Notes: a model not told the origin generated them from the sequence alone. Shown: positions 10,201 to 18,449, numbered from the stretch's first letter. The stretch: 64,000 nt of DNA from Tenacibaculum maritimum NCIMB 2154 (GCF_900119795.1 NZ_LT634361.1:2604001-2668000), one strand, 5' to 3'. Numbers and translations: made by a program.

Positions 10201-10859
10201 GCGTTTTCGTTTTTAGGTTGCTTTTGGTGTTGCTTGATAAAAGCTACTTTTTGATTTGAACCTTGAAGCACATTGTTAACAAACACATCTAAATCGTATG
10301 CATCAGAAAGGTCTATGAGGTCATAATCTCCTATAGGCTCATCAAACTCTAGTTCGCTTTCCTCTTGATGTAACTGTATGGTTTTTATTTGTTGCGACAC
10401 AGATTTTAGAGCATAAAAATATTCATCACCAATTTTTAATTGTTCTGCGTGATGCAATGGCATATTGTCACTACGCCTTTCTATATTTTCTTTTTCTTCT
10501 TTTTCTAGATAAAACTTTTTATCTAGTGGGTACAATTGTCTTAAATTATCTTCAAGAATAACCAAACGATCCATAAAAAAAGATGCATCTATATAACTGA
10601 ACAAGTACGTTAATTGCGCATAAGAAATTAAGTGATACTCTTTGGGTGTGTTTAAAGTGGTGAAAAAATTGGCAAACCATTCTTTACTAAAAGTTGTGTG
10701 CTCTTCTGACAGAAAGGTAGCTTTATCTGTAATATGCGTTTCTTCGAACCTATTTAAACAATCTGCGTTAATACCTTGGACTACAAAAATAGCATTAGCC
10801 TTTTTGTGACTTTGAATGCATTGACTAATTTTTGAATGGTAATAGGTTGCTATGTTCAT
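7209..10859 (-). CDS. Large RecQ-like superfamily 2 DNA helicase embedded in the type I R-M operon
   Basis: The 1216-residue protein carries a RecQ-type helicase core: Walker A APTGAGKS (317-324), IDEAH (420-424), motif III VAVTATA (458-464), GMGVDISDIQVVYH (591-604) and motif VI QEIGRVAR (616-623). About 300 residues precede the core and almost 600 follow it. I recognise no RQC zinc cluster or HRDC domain in these parts, so it is not housekeeping RecQ. By position, between the 127-aa gene and hsdR with short gaps, it is likely to act with the restriction complex. That role is inferred. Its closest functional parallels are helicases of multigene defence systems. Confidence 0.8.
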   Translation of the reverse strand: MNIATYYHSKISQCIQSHKKANAIFVVQGINADCLNRFEETHITDKATFLSEEHTTFSKEWFANFFTTLNTPKEYHLISYAQLTYLFSYIDASFFMDRLVILEDNLRQLYPLDKKFYLEKEEKENIERRSDNMPLHHAEQLKIGDEYFYALKSVSQQIKTIQLHQEESELEFDEPIGDYDLIDLSDAYDLDVFVNNVLQGSNQKVAFIKQHQKQPKNENAQALVRKINAFLEILGGELFFLPEVSVEEDYKPLPETTAALKKYWGNNANFRNLKVYKNPNSSKEIIEISQGLIVDTIIQEYENAKASKEVRDLFLTAPTGAGKSLLFQLPSFHVSKNGDVTIIVSPLIALMKDQVKGIIADREYNKVAYLNSELSLIDRERIIDNCKDGEIDILYMSPELLLSYDISHFIGERTLGLLVIDEAHLITTWGRDFRVDYWFLGNHIRKIRKYKNIQFPMVAVTATAIYGGSNDMVFDSIDSLVMQNPHIFIGQVKRDDIEFVINNYDKFESRYERSKLNQTVSFIRDIDKIGLKTLVYTPYTKHIKQILSELNDAPDIATGYYGSLDSHLKELAYRQFKNSDRKVMVSTKAFGMGVDISDIQVVYHHAPSGLLPDYVQEIGRVARNPKIKGYAALNYSSQDQRFSKALHGMSALRQYQIREVLEKIHKAYLKHKSRNLLLSIDDFGHIFENAIDLDQKVLTALMMIEKDYLAKNRFNVLIARPKKLFVVVFASVSEHEFATLKNHYPNAVREITKLYQNVIVEVDLDKIWMQNFSDKSFPSLKREFYNGKLFRGINVEVKPQLKISFERSINYNQAYQQLDVLFNALQQAFVQMQGFFTQEELQAKLKNVLQDDVKAEKLSKFVLSTFSGRMIQPGVIEDGAFLQRKKERHQYKYRVFNNRYLQAFAAMLKRFGRLFENTDEAIVNRFITNKESNAVTYVRLGYFMEMLQIGTFEIKGGENPMVFIRINDPQRIERDANNSYYKNTLLEKTLERHYLSNEIFDHFFLNGFTNKERWDFIEDYFLGEDVDMLKENYQSNESNDLDIIKHLNKKAKKLTGDYTDKSKKEDNNIHIFKANSETYYNMDNLLTIEVDGKQETLKVSEWLNHNPVAFDQEKRKHQFTIDKSVFDILSNRLKLHHYEYFKRSLGLKLRINFKGYDKPMKALVPYKNKPVEFYKWWCNNTDEVYLSLREKIVLFDKVAMSKPDILKAAHKKMINR

Positions 10860-10886
10860 TTTAAATATTTAAAATTATTTATACTG

Positions 10887-11270
10887 TTAGGCAATTAACT
10901 TTTTTCTCCATTTATTTAATTCCTCTGCTATTTCGTATAGTTCTTTGGTAACGGATTCTTCTATAAGGTTATTTAAGGTTTTAATAAACTCTTCGGGATT
11001 TTCAAAATAGCCGTACAAATCTCTATTTTCTTGAAGCTTTTTGTACAACCATTGCATTACATTACCGCGTTGTATATGCTTTTGGTGCTCTTTTCTTTTA
11101 CTATTTAAGGCTTCGTGATTGTTATAACCAGAATATACGTGACTTATAAGCTCATTACGTTGTTGCCAACCTGTAGCATTGGTTTTTGAGCTATTAATTT
11201 CTAGCTCCTTTTCTAACTCTAGAAATGTTTTTACAAACCGCTTTTGTATGTCTAACGCTGCCTTATCCAT
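10887..11270 (-). CDS. Small helical protein of unknown function in the hsd operon (127 aa)
   Basis: I do not recognise a family. The protein is charged, rich in Lys and Glu and predicted mostly helical, with a C-terminal stretch NLIEESVTKELYEIAEELNK that looks amphipathic. There is no signal peptide or metal motif. It starts 2 bp after hsdS and ends 27 bp before the helicase gene. It is therefore likely an accessory subunit of the methylase or the helicase; an adaptor or a restriction-control protein are equally possible. Confidence 0.7.
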   Translation of the reverse strand: MDKAALDIQKRFVKTFLELEKELEINSSKTNATGWQQRNELISHVYSGYNNHEALNSKRKEHQKHIQRGNVMQWLYKKLQENRDLYGYFENPEEFIKTLNNLIEESVTKELYEIAEELNKWRKKLIA

Positions 11271-11272
11271 AA

Positions 11273-12535
11273 TTAGCTATTTGGTAGTTGCCAATCTCTA
11301 ACATCAATTTTACCCGTTACTGCTTCTGAAATTAAAGACTGACGATAGGCTTTGAGTTTTTGGATAGAATTTTTAATTTTATAAATTAAATCATTTGCCT
11401 TTTTAATTTTAATATTTATAAAATTCTTTATCTCAATTTGTTCTTCAACTGGTGGATTTGGTATTTGAATATTCATTAAAGCATCTTGAGTAAGCTTCGG
11501 TTGTGCTGAACCTTCAATTATCGGTGTAAAATCAATTAATTCTAGTAATTCAGTATAAAACTCAATATCTCCTATTTTAGGATGAAGTATATGCGCGTGA
11601 TTGTTAACCCAATATTTACCATCAGCAATAAATACCAACCTTTTTGAACGTGATATAAGATTTGCTCCATCTTCTCCAATCAAAATATTTTTCCCTTCAA
11701 ACAAATAGTCTTCTACTTTATCTATGACCCCTGAAGCTCCATAATAATCATATACTTTATTTTTCATTACACCTCTTTTAGATGAACTTAGAGGAATTCT
11801 AATATTATTTAGATTATTTAAGACATACTTCAACTTAACTACCTCCCAATGCTCTGGAATTTCCCCCAACCACTCAATACCACTATCTTTTAAGGCTACA
11901 TTTTTATTTAACCCTTTGGTTACTGCTTCGTTAATAATGGCTTGTCGTTGCTCTTGTAGTTTTTGTATTAGGGTTTCTTTTTTGCTAATTAAGGTATCTA
12001 TTAATTGGGTATGGTAATCGAGATAGGCTGCGATTTGGGTTTGTTCTTGTTTTGGTGGTAATAACATTTTTAAGCCTTTTAAAACATCACCACTAACGTG
12101 AGGAATACCCATACCAATTGTATTCTCTTGAATATGTTTTTCACCTAGTTGTAATAAATAATTAAGATAAGTTGACTCAAAATCAGAATCAGTTATATCA
12201 ATTTTCGCCATAGTTGATGAGAGCACACCCTTTTTAGCTTTCACAATTTCACCTGCTTTAGAACCATCCCATAATATCAGAATATCTCCATCATCTACAA
12301 ACACTAATCCTTTTTCATCTATTGAAGCATAAGTAGGATTTGAAGTTTTATCTCTTAAAAACTCCATTGACAAATATGGCAATAAATTTTCACCACTTTC
12401 ATCATAATCAACTTTAGGTTTTCTTCCTTTGGTAATATTGCTAATCCATTTTAGGCTTACGCTTTTCCAATTTTCTGGAATCTTACCAATCCATTCTACA
12501 TCACTATCCTTATATGTTTCGTATGCTTTTTCCAT
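11273..12535 (-). CDS. hsdS: Type I restriction enzyme specificity subunit (HsdS)
   Basis: HsdS reads the bipartite DNA target for both methylation and cleavage. The 420-residue protein has two target recognition domains, each introduced by a copy of the same conserved block: DVEWIGKIPENWKSVSLK near residue 12 and GIEWLGEIPEHWEVVKLK near residue 218. Each domain ends in a helical spacer with the family motif QRQAIINEAVTKGL or RQSLISEAVTGKI. The start codon shares one base with the hsdM stop (TAATG). The target sequence cannot be deduced from the sequence alone. I see no second hsdS or invertase that would shuffle specificity. Confidence 0.95.
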   Translation of the reverse strand: MEKAYETYKDSDVEWIGKIPENWKSVSLKWISNITKGRKPKVDYDESGENLLPYLSMEFLRDKTSNPTYASIDEKGLVFVDDGDILILWDGSKAGEIVKAKKGVLSSTMAKIDITDSDFESTYLNYLLQLGEKHIQENTIGMGIPHVSGDVLKGLKMLLPPKQEQTQIAAYLDYHTQLIDTLISKKETLIQKLQEQRQAIINEAVTKGLNKNVALKDSGIEWLGEIPEHWEVVKLKYVLNNLNNIRIPLSSSKRGVMKNKVYDYYGASGVIDKVEDYLFEGKNILIGEDGANLISRSKRLVFIADGKYWVNNHAHILHPKIGDIEFYTELLELIDFTPIIEGSAQPKLTQDALMNIQIPNPPVEEQIEIKNFINIKIKKANDLIYKIKNSIQKLKAYRQSLISEAVTGKIDVRDWQLPNS

Positions 12536-14322
12536 TAGCTAATCAAGTCTTTTAATAAGTTAGCAATGTCATTCTCCAAGGTTATAATCTCCCTTTTAAT
12601 TTCACTCGCTGGTCGTAAAGGTGTATAGTTGTAGAAATACTTGGTAAAGTTAATTTCGTAACCAATACGGGTTTTATCGTAATCTATCCACGCATTAGGT
12701 ACGTGTGGTTTTACTTCGTTTTCAAAATAGGTTTCTACATCTTCAGTCAATGGAACACTTTCTGAATCTCGTTTTTTGGTGTCTGGTTTTGGGTTGCCTT
12801 TACTGTCTTTAACAATATTCCCTTTAGCATCTACTTTAGGCTGTTCTACCGTTAATTGGTAGTAGCCAAAGTATTCGTTATCGAATATTTTAGAGTGGTC
12901 GGTTTCCTCGAAGTTTTGGTACATTTCCAATAACTGCGCAATGTGTTGCGATGTGATTTCGTTTCGTTTGTTACCCAAACTCTTTTTGTTGGGTTGGCAG
13001 AATAGGTGTTTTTCTTTATCCTTTCCATTTCCTTCTGTAATTATGGTTTCTTTAGCATCACCATTTATCAACTGCACTTTCCCTTTACGATGTGGTGCTT
13101 TATTATTGGTTAAAAACCAGATGTACGTGTTAATACCTGTGTTGTAGAATAAATCTTTAGGTAATGCCACGATGCATTCTAACCAATCGTTTTCTATAAT
13201 CCAACGACGTATATCGCTCTCACCACTACCCGCAGCACCTGTAAATAAAGGAGAACCATTGGTAACCACACCAATACGAGAACCTTCACGCTCCATTTTA
13301 GAAAGCATATGCTGTAAGAACAGTAATTGCCCATCGCTTACTCGTGGTGTACCTGCATAGAAACGTCCAGAAGGGTTTAAAGCTTCATTTTCAATAAACT
13401 TTCGGTCTTTTTTCCACGTAACACCATACGGTGGATTTGCCATCATATAATGAAAGGATTTTCCCTGAAAACGGTCTTCGCTAAAGGAATTACCGTGTTT
13501 GATATTATTGGCATCTTCTCCTGTAATTAAGGCTTCAGATTTAGCAATAGCATACGATTGTTCGTTTATTTCTTGTCCGTAGGTTACCAATGTTGGTTTA
13601 TGATTACTATCGGCACATACCTTGTCGAGAATAAACTTTTTACCCAAGTTTACCATACCACCAGTACCACAAGCAGGGTCAAAAATGGTACGAATGATGC
13701 CTGGTTGCGATAACTTTTCTTTTTCGCCTGCGAACAAGAAATTATTCATAATTTCAATGACATCACGAGGTGTAAAATGCTCTCCTGCGGTTTCGTTAGA
13801 TTGCTCGTTTGAGATACGGATTAATTCCTCAAATACATAACCCATACCGTGATTGTCGATAGCCTCTGTATGTAAATCAATTTTACAGATGGCATCAATC
13901 ATTTCGTATAACAATCTGTTTTTTACCAAACGTGCTACAATTTTATCGAATTGAAAACTCTCTAAAATTTCTTGTACTTCTGGGTTAAAACTTTGCAAGT
14001 AGTTGTTAAAGTTAATTTCTATGTATTGTGGTTCGTCTTTTAACGACTGTAAGGTATGTTTAGAGGTATTGTAAAATTTTAAGCCACCTGCTGCTTTACG
14101 CAACACAGGAATTAATTTTTCTGAAGATAGCTTATCGTGGAATTTTTCGAAAGTTTCACGAACTTTGGCATTTACTGGTTGTAAAATACAATCTAATCTG
14201 CGGATCACTACAAACGGTAGAACTACATCGCCAATTTCATTTTTTTTGAAGGCATCACGTAATACATCGTCTGTAATCTGCCAAATAAATCCTACTTCTA
14301 CTTTGTTATTTTGGTTGCTCAT
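12535..14322 (-). CDS. hsdM: Type I DNA methyltransferase subunit (HsdM)
   Basis: HsdM methylates adenine N6 at sites selected by HsdS. The 595-residue protein has the N-terminal HsdM helical domain, SAM-binding motif DPACGTGG (215-222) and catalytic NPPY (296-299). The length is in the normal range. It is the first hsd gene. The 84-bp gap before it is the largest in the operon and contains a promoter-like box and a perfect inverted repeat, so the R-M part may be transcribed separately from the upstream trio. Confidence 0.96.
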   Translation of the reverse strand: MSNQNNKVEVGFIWQITDDVLRDAFKKNEIGDVVLPFVVIRRLDCILQPVNAKVRETFEKFHDKLSSEKLIPVLRKAAGGLKFYNTSKHTLQSLKDEPQYIEINFNNYLQSFNPEVQEILESFQFDKIVARLVKNRLLYEMIDAICKIDLHTEAIDNHGMGYVFEELIRISNEQSNETAGEHFTPRDVIEIMNNFLFAGEKEKLSQPGIIRTIFDPACGTGGMVNLGKKFILDKVCADSNHKPTLVTYGQEINEQSYAIAKSEALITGEDANNIKHGNSFSEDRFQGKSFHYMMANPPYGVTWKKDRKFIENEALNPSGRFYAGTPRVSDGQLLFLQHMLSKMEREGSRIGVVTNGSPLFTGAAGSGESDIRRWIIENDWLECIVALPKDLFYNTGINTYIWFLTNNKAPHRKGKVQLINGDAKETIITEGNGKDKEKHLFCQPNKKSLGNKRNEITSQHIAQLLEMYQNFEETDHSKIFDNEYFGYYQLTVEQPKVDAKGNIVKDSKGNPKPDTKKRDSESVPLTEDVETYFENEVKPHVPNAWIDYDKTRIGYEINFTKYFYNYTPLRPASEIKREIITLENDIANLLKDLIS

Positions 14323-14359
14323 TTTTAGTGCTTGTTGTCTTTTATTTTGTTTGACATTG

Positions 14360-14395
14360 CAAATATGGGAATAATGTGTGCATTATTGGTGCACA
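14360..14395 (-). promoter_or_regulatory. Candidate internal promoter and operator ahead of hsdM
   Basis: On the minus strand CATATTTG (14367-14360) is one base off the TAnnTTTG box and lies 38 bp before the hsdM start. Directly upstream is a perfect inverted repeat, TGTGCA-N7-TGCACA (14377-14395), covering the place of a -33 element. A regulator bound there would block the promoter. This could be a control point that delays restriction or methylation, but the binding protein is unknown. Confidence 0.45.
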
Positions 14396-14406
14396 GATTA
14401 TTTTAA

Positions 14407-15420
14407 TTAATTTAATAGACGGTTTTTGATTGTTTTGTTTTTGTTACATCCGAATAACATTCTTCCTGAAGAATTCCCATTAACACTCACATACTCACAT
14501 ACACTGTTGGAAATTTTTTCCAATTTTATTATTGTATTATCTGATGCTTGAAAATATTTTGTACCAAGATTATCTAAATTCGAAAATATTTCAAAATGTT
14601 CAAATTCATTATCAAACCTTACGTCTTCGATTTTTTTTGCGTGAAAAACATCATAACCTTGATCGGTTTTACCAAAAACATAATTACTTATTAGACGTCT
14701 TCTATGAATTGTGGATCCAAGCACTAATTCAAGGTTAATTTCGAATTCTCTTAATGGTTTTATTAACGCTACTAATTTCCCATATTCTTTAATCCACCAT
14801 TCATTAGTTTTGTCATTATCTTCTGCAAAAATTGTTACGTCATAATCAATAGCCAATTCATTTGGTAGATAAGCATCAAGGAAATTAACCAAATTACTAA
14901 ACCCTCTATTTAAATTATTATCTTCATTATTGAAATAATAATTATCTGTTATAATTAAACTATTTGATAATGGTTTATCAAAACTTAAAATTCCTTTCCA
15001 ATTTGTATCAATTGTTTGTGCTTTTTCTAAGTCTAAAGAGAATGCAAAAGTAAAAATACTCTCAGGAAGATTACTAGTTGAATATACTGCCATTCCATAA
15101 TCTTTACGCACATTTAGAGCTAAATTATCTTCTATGTCTAATAAAAAAATTGATTTTGGCTTATCTACAATTTGAGTTAAATCTGTTTTTATGTTTGTAA
15201 AATAAGTATCTAACGCTACTGGCAACTCCATTGTAGCCGAAGCGTTATATGCTATAAAAATTGGATCTTCTGCATCTAATAATTTCTCCTTCAAATCACT
15301 ATCATTGATATTAACACATACAGGTAAACCACTTGTAATAACTTTGTGCCAGTGAGGAAAATATTCAGAAAACAAAGCTATGTTGTCCAATATTTCTTTT
15401 TCGGTGTATAGGGTTGTCAT
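14407..15420 (-). CDS. Unrecognised 337-aa partner of the AAA ATPase
   Basis: I cannot place this protein in a family with confidence. It has no signal peptide and no membrane segment. The segment GSTIHRRRLISNYVFGKTDQG in its second half recalls the His-Asp-Arg/Thr-Asn pattern of phospholipase-D-like, MIT-C-type proteins, but the canonical HKD motif is absent. The start shares one base with the ATPase stop (TAATG), so the two are almost certainly made together. In similar two-gene defence units the ATPase senses and its partner is the effector; applying that here is inference. Confidence 0.65.
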   Translation of the reverse strand: MTTLYTEKEILDNIALFSEYFPHWHKVITSGLPVCVNINDSDLKEKLLDAEDPIFIAYNASATMELPVALDTYFTNIKTDLTQIVDKPKSIFLLDIEDNLALNVRKDYGMAVYSTSNLPESIFTFAFSLDLEKAQTIDTNWKGILSFDKPLSNSLIITDNYYFNNEDNNLNRGFSNLVNFLDAYLPNELAIDYDVTIFAEDNDKTNEWWIKEYGKLVALIKPLREFEINLELVLGSTIHRRRLISNYVFGKTDQGYDVFHAKKIEDVRFDNEFEHFEIFSNLDNLGTKYFQASDNTIIKLEKISNSVCEYVSVNGNSSGRMLFGCNKNKTIKNRLLN

Positions 15421-17036
15421 TAAGCTTGTTTTTTACGTAATTCTTTAATCATCTTCATTGTCAAACTACCTGCTTCATTGTAAAATCCAGGACCAAAGTC
15501 TCTATCAAACTTTCCTTTTGAATTGAACTTCATTTCGTAAGGTCCTTCTTTTTTATGAAAATAAAATATTTTAAAAGGATTAGGATTTAATTCATCATTT
15601 AATATATAATCTTCTTGAATTGCAATTAACTGAGCTTTTCTGATTATGTATTCTGAATGTGTTTCTACTAAAAACTGCACATTTTTACTAGATACTTCCA
15701 ATAGGAAATCGCTCAATTTTGATTGCAATTCAGGATGTAAATTCAATTCCGGCTCTTCAATTAATACTGTAGGCTTATTCTTCTTATTAACCTTTTTATC
15801 ATAAATAATCGTTGCTAACTTTAAAATAAGACTCATCACTTGAAGTGACCCCATTCCTTTATCTGATAAGTGATTTTGAGCACCATCTTCTAAAACGTGG
15901 AATTCGTAAGCCTCTCCAGCATAAAACTCTATTGAAAAATCTTCGCCAACTTCAAATTCCTTCATCCAATATTTTACAAATTTTTTCGAATCAGCCTTTT
16001 TATCTAATCCAGCTTGTTTAAAATTATGTATGGCTTGCGCTAAATCATTATTCTTATCACGCAAAGCAAATAAGGCAGATTGCTTACTAGGATTCGCTGG
16101 TATATAATGAAAAGATTGCTCGTTGATGATGTTACTCACTTTGTTTGCCCATTTTTCTAGTTTTCCTTTATTTTGATGAACTTCAATAGAGTTAGGATTA
16201 AAATCATCATCTATATTATTTCTAGCTGTTTCTGCATCTTTTTTATATTGAATATCATTAAACCATAGTACAATACTTATAAACTCTTGTATCATCGTGT
16301 CTTCAGATAATACAATATTGTCAAAATCATCATCATCTTCCTTTACCTCATACATATCCTCTACACGCAAAAATTTGAGTGGATACGTGACATCATAGTC
16401 ATAGGCTCCTTCCTCTTTTACATCTCTATTTAGTTTATCAATTTTTTCGATTTGTTTTAAAATCCCATTTTTTTTATCATTAAGTGCTAAATATTCTTTT
16501 GATGCTTTAGAAGGTATATTTACAAGTTCTTGTTCAATTTTCAGAAGATCTTCAGATAAGCGTTGCTTTTGCATATCGATTTCTTGAACATTTGAATCAA
16601 TAAGTTTTTGCCCTTTTTTTAGGTTTATGTTTTCTTCTATATAATCGACCTTTAAAGAAATAGCATCATTAGGATCGTTAACAGTAAAGGTTTGAACTTT
16701 TGCTTTGGTATTATCATCTTTACCTGTAATAACTACAGAAAATTCTATGTTATTTAGTATGACTTTAAACTCAATTAAATCAGAGGTTGACTTATTATTT
16801 TTTGCTCTACCAAAGGTTACAATATTCGCATCTTCGAGTACCGAATTATCAAAAGAAAATGTATTATATAGTTGATTTTGTAAATAATCCATCATTAAAA
16901 GTTGGGCTTTCACCATTGTAGATTTACCTGAATTGTTTCGTCCTACCATATAGGTAATATTTCCTAATTGAAGCATTGGGAAATTTTGGAAACGTCTGAA
17001 ATTTTTAAAGGAAATACCTTTTGTTTGTTTTTTCAT
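15420..17036 (-). CDS. OLD/RecF-like AAA ATPase (AAA_15/AAA_21 type) of the defence operon
   Basis: The 538-residue ABC-type ATPase shows Walker A GRNNSGKST (32-40), a long coiled coil at about 140-205, an ABC-like signature LSDKGMGSLQ (390-399), Walker B TVLIEEPELNLHP (423-435) and switch histidine in ETHSE (H460). The tail RDFGPGFYNEAGSL recalls DUF3696. There is no TOPRIM nuclease domain, unlike OLD or Gabija GajA, so any nuclease or toxin activity must come from a partner, most likely the overlapping 337-aa gene. The layout resembles sensor ATPases such as PtuA (Septu) or AriA (PARIS). It sits 20 bp after the WYL gene. Confidence 0.85.
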   Translation of the reverse strand: MKKQTKGISFKNFRRFQNFPMLQLGNITYMVGRNNSGKSTMVKAQLLMMDYLQNQLYNTFSFDNSVLEDANIVTFGRAKNNKSTSDLIEFKVILNNIEFSVVITGKDDNTKAKVQTFTVNDPNDAISLKVDYIEENINLKKGQKLIDSNVQEIDMQKQRLSEDLLKIEQELVNIPSKASKEYLALNDKKNGILKQIEKIDKLNRDVKEEGAYDYDVTYPLKFLRVEDMYEVKEDDDDFDNIVLSEDTMIQEFISIVLWFNDIQYKKDAETARNNIDDDFNPNSIEVHQNKGKLEKWANKVSNIINEQSFHYIPANPSKQSALFALRDKNNDLAQAIHNFKQAGLDKKADSKKFVKYWMKEFEVGEDFSIEFYAGEAYEFHVLEDGAQNHLSDKGMGSLQVMSLILKLATIIYDKKVNKKNKPTVLIEEPELNLHPELQSKLSDFLLEVSSKNVQFLVETHSEYIIRKAQLIAIQEDYILNDELNPNPFKIFYFHKKEGPYEMKFNSKGKFDRDFGPGFYNEAGSLTMKMIKELRKKQA

Positions 17037-17056
17037 TTTTTCAAATATTGTTCTTA

Positions 17057-18082
17057 TTAGTGCATTGTATATACACTGTTATAGTTTCCCATCATCATTT
17101 TAGTTCTTTCTTTTAAAGATTTCCTTAATGCTTCAGGTTCTAATACTGTTAATCTTTCTCCGTATTGTAGTAGCACACTTTCTAATTCGTAATTTGGAAT
17201 GAGCTGTAAGCAAATATCAATATAGTCTTGTTGTTCTTGTTTAATCTTTTGAGAACCGTGTAATGGTTTTGTTTTAATATATGGCCATAATGATTTTTCA
17301 ATTCTTATGGTTATTTCAATAGGGTTTTGATTTTCGTCAAAAGTTACACCAATAATATCTTCAAAGTATTCTTTAAAATCGATACTAGTTTCTGCATATT
17401 GCTTATCTGATATTTCAATATTAATTATACGGTCTAATGCCAAATTGGTAATGTTATCAAAGTTCGGGTTTTGACCAAATGAAAACCAACGATTATTATA
17501 CTGCTTTAAGTAATAAGGATGAAACTCTATAATCGTGTTTAATCCCGATTTAAAACTCTCATAAGTGACTAATAAAACCGTTTTATTAATAATGGCGTGA
17601 TATAACGTATTAATAAATTCTTTACCCTTTAAAAATTCATTCTGATCGAACTCAATAATTTCATTAGCCTGTTTACCAAATTGAAAGGATGCTTCTAATC
17701 TGGTGGTTATATTTTCAATCCATTCAAATTGAGGTAAGCCTTTAAATCTGTTTAATGTTATTAATGTTTCCTTTAACTCTAATGCTTCTGATTCGGTAAG
17801 CGGTTGATTATTGATAGAGAAATTTACATCACTGTAGTAATAATATACCTTTCTACCCATTTTATCCTTTTCAATGGGTGCGTTATAACCGTTCTCACTC
17901 ATCATAAAAGCTATATCGTCATATACTTGCCTTTTCTGAACACCTTCTGCGTTTCCTGTAAAGTTTTCAATAGCAGATTGACAGGTATTTACTAAATCAT
18001 CAATAAAATACCTTTTAGATTTATTTCTGAAACATTTATCTAATGCTTGGTATCGGATTATGGTGTGTTTTGTGTTTGGCAT
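17057..18082 (-). CDS. WYL-domain transcriptional regulator heading the defence operon
   Basis: The 341-residue protein has an N-terminal DNA-binding region (about 1-85, including KRQVYDDIAFM) and a WYL domain at about 160-235 with FHPYYLKQYNNRWFSFG. WYL regulators such as BrxR and CapW repress defence operons and respond to nucleic-acid ligands. It is the first gene of the 17-kb operon, and an 18-bp perfect palindrome lies 62 bp upstream of its start. Autoregulation and control of the whole operon are therefore likely, though not shown by sequence alone. Confidence 0.88.
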   Translation of the reverse strand: MPNTKHTIIRYQALDKCFRNKSKRYFIDDLVNTCQSAIENFTGNAEGVQKRQVYDDIAFMMSENGYNAPIEKDKMGRKVYYYYSDVNFSINNQPLTESEALELKETLITLNRFKGLPQFEWIENITTRLEASFQFGKQANEIIEFDQNEFLKGKEFINTLYHAIINKTVLLVTYESFKSGLNTIIEFHPYYLKQYNNRWFSFGQNPNFDNITNLALDRIINIEISDKQYAETSIDFKEYFEDIIGVTFDENQNPIEITIRIEKSLWPYIKTKPLHGSQKIKQEQQDYIDICLQLIPNYELESVLLQYGERLTVLEPEALRKSLKERTKMMMGNYNSVYTMH

Positions 18083-18143
18083 GAAATAAATATTTGATTT
18101 TATAGCACTTTTAGTAAGTAAAAATAAAATTATTATTGTAATC

Positions 18144-18161
18144 TCTCATAAATTTATGAGA
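18144..18161. promoter_or_regulatory. 18-bp perfect palindrome between the WYL regulator and the divergent gene
   Basis: The sequence TCTCATAAATTTATGAGA is self-complementary. It is in the 367-bp divergent intergenic region, 62 bp upstream of the WYL start codon. It is the best candidate operator for the regulator. It has no T-run behind it and is not a terminator. I found no clear TAnnTTTG box on the minus strand here. The rest of the region (18162-18449) is AT-rich with nothing else I can name. Confidence 0.5.
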
Positions 18162-18449
18162 TTTTACCACTAACTATTTTTCGATTCTAAATTGAAGTTG
18201 AAAAGAGTTTTCGTTTTTTAAAAAAGGAAACGCAAAATGCGCAAAAAGATAATAGATAAAACTCAGGTTTTAATGTAATTGTCTCTGTAATCTTTTTACG
18301 CAAAAATTGAAAAAGTTAATGAAACCATTATTTTATTGAAATTATCGAGAAAAGATTTAAGGAAAGTAAATATCATAATATTTTTTCCTATTATTGTTAT
18401 GTGATTGGCAAGAACTATTTCGCATAGTTAATTTTAAACTTGTATAATC

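Noticed and set aside
1122-18082. BREX or DISARM assignment for the defence operon
   Set aside because: There is no PglZ, BrxC or BrxL, and no DrmA/DrmB or DrmC. The methylase is a type I M subunit with an S subunit, so the core is type I R-M.
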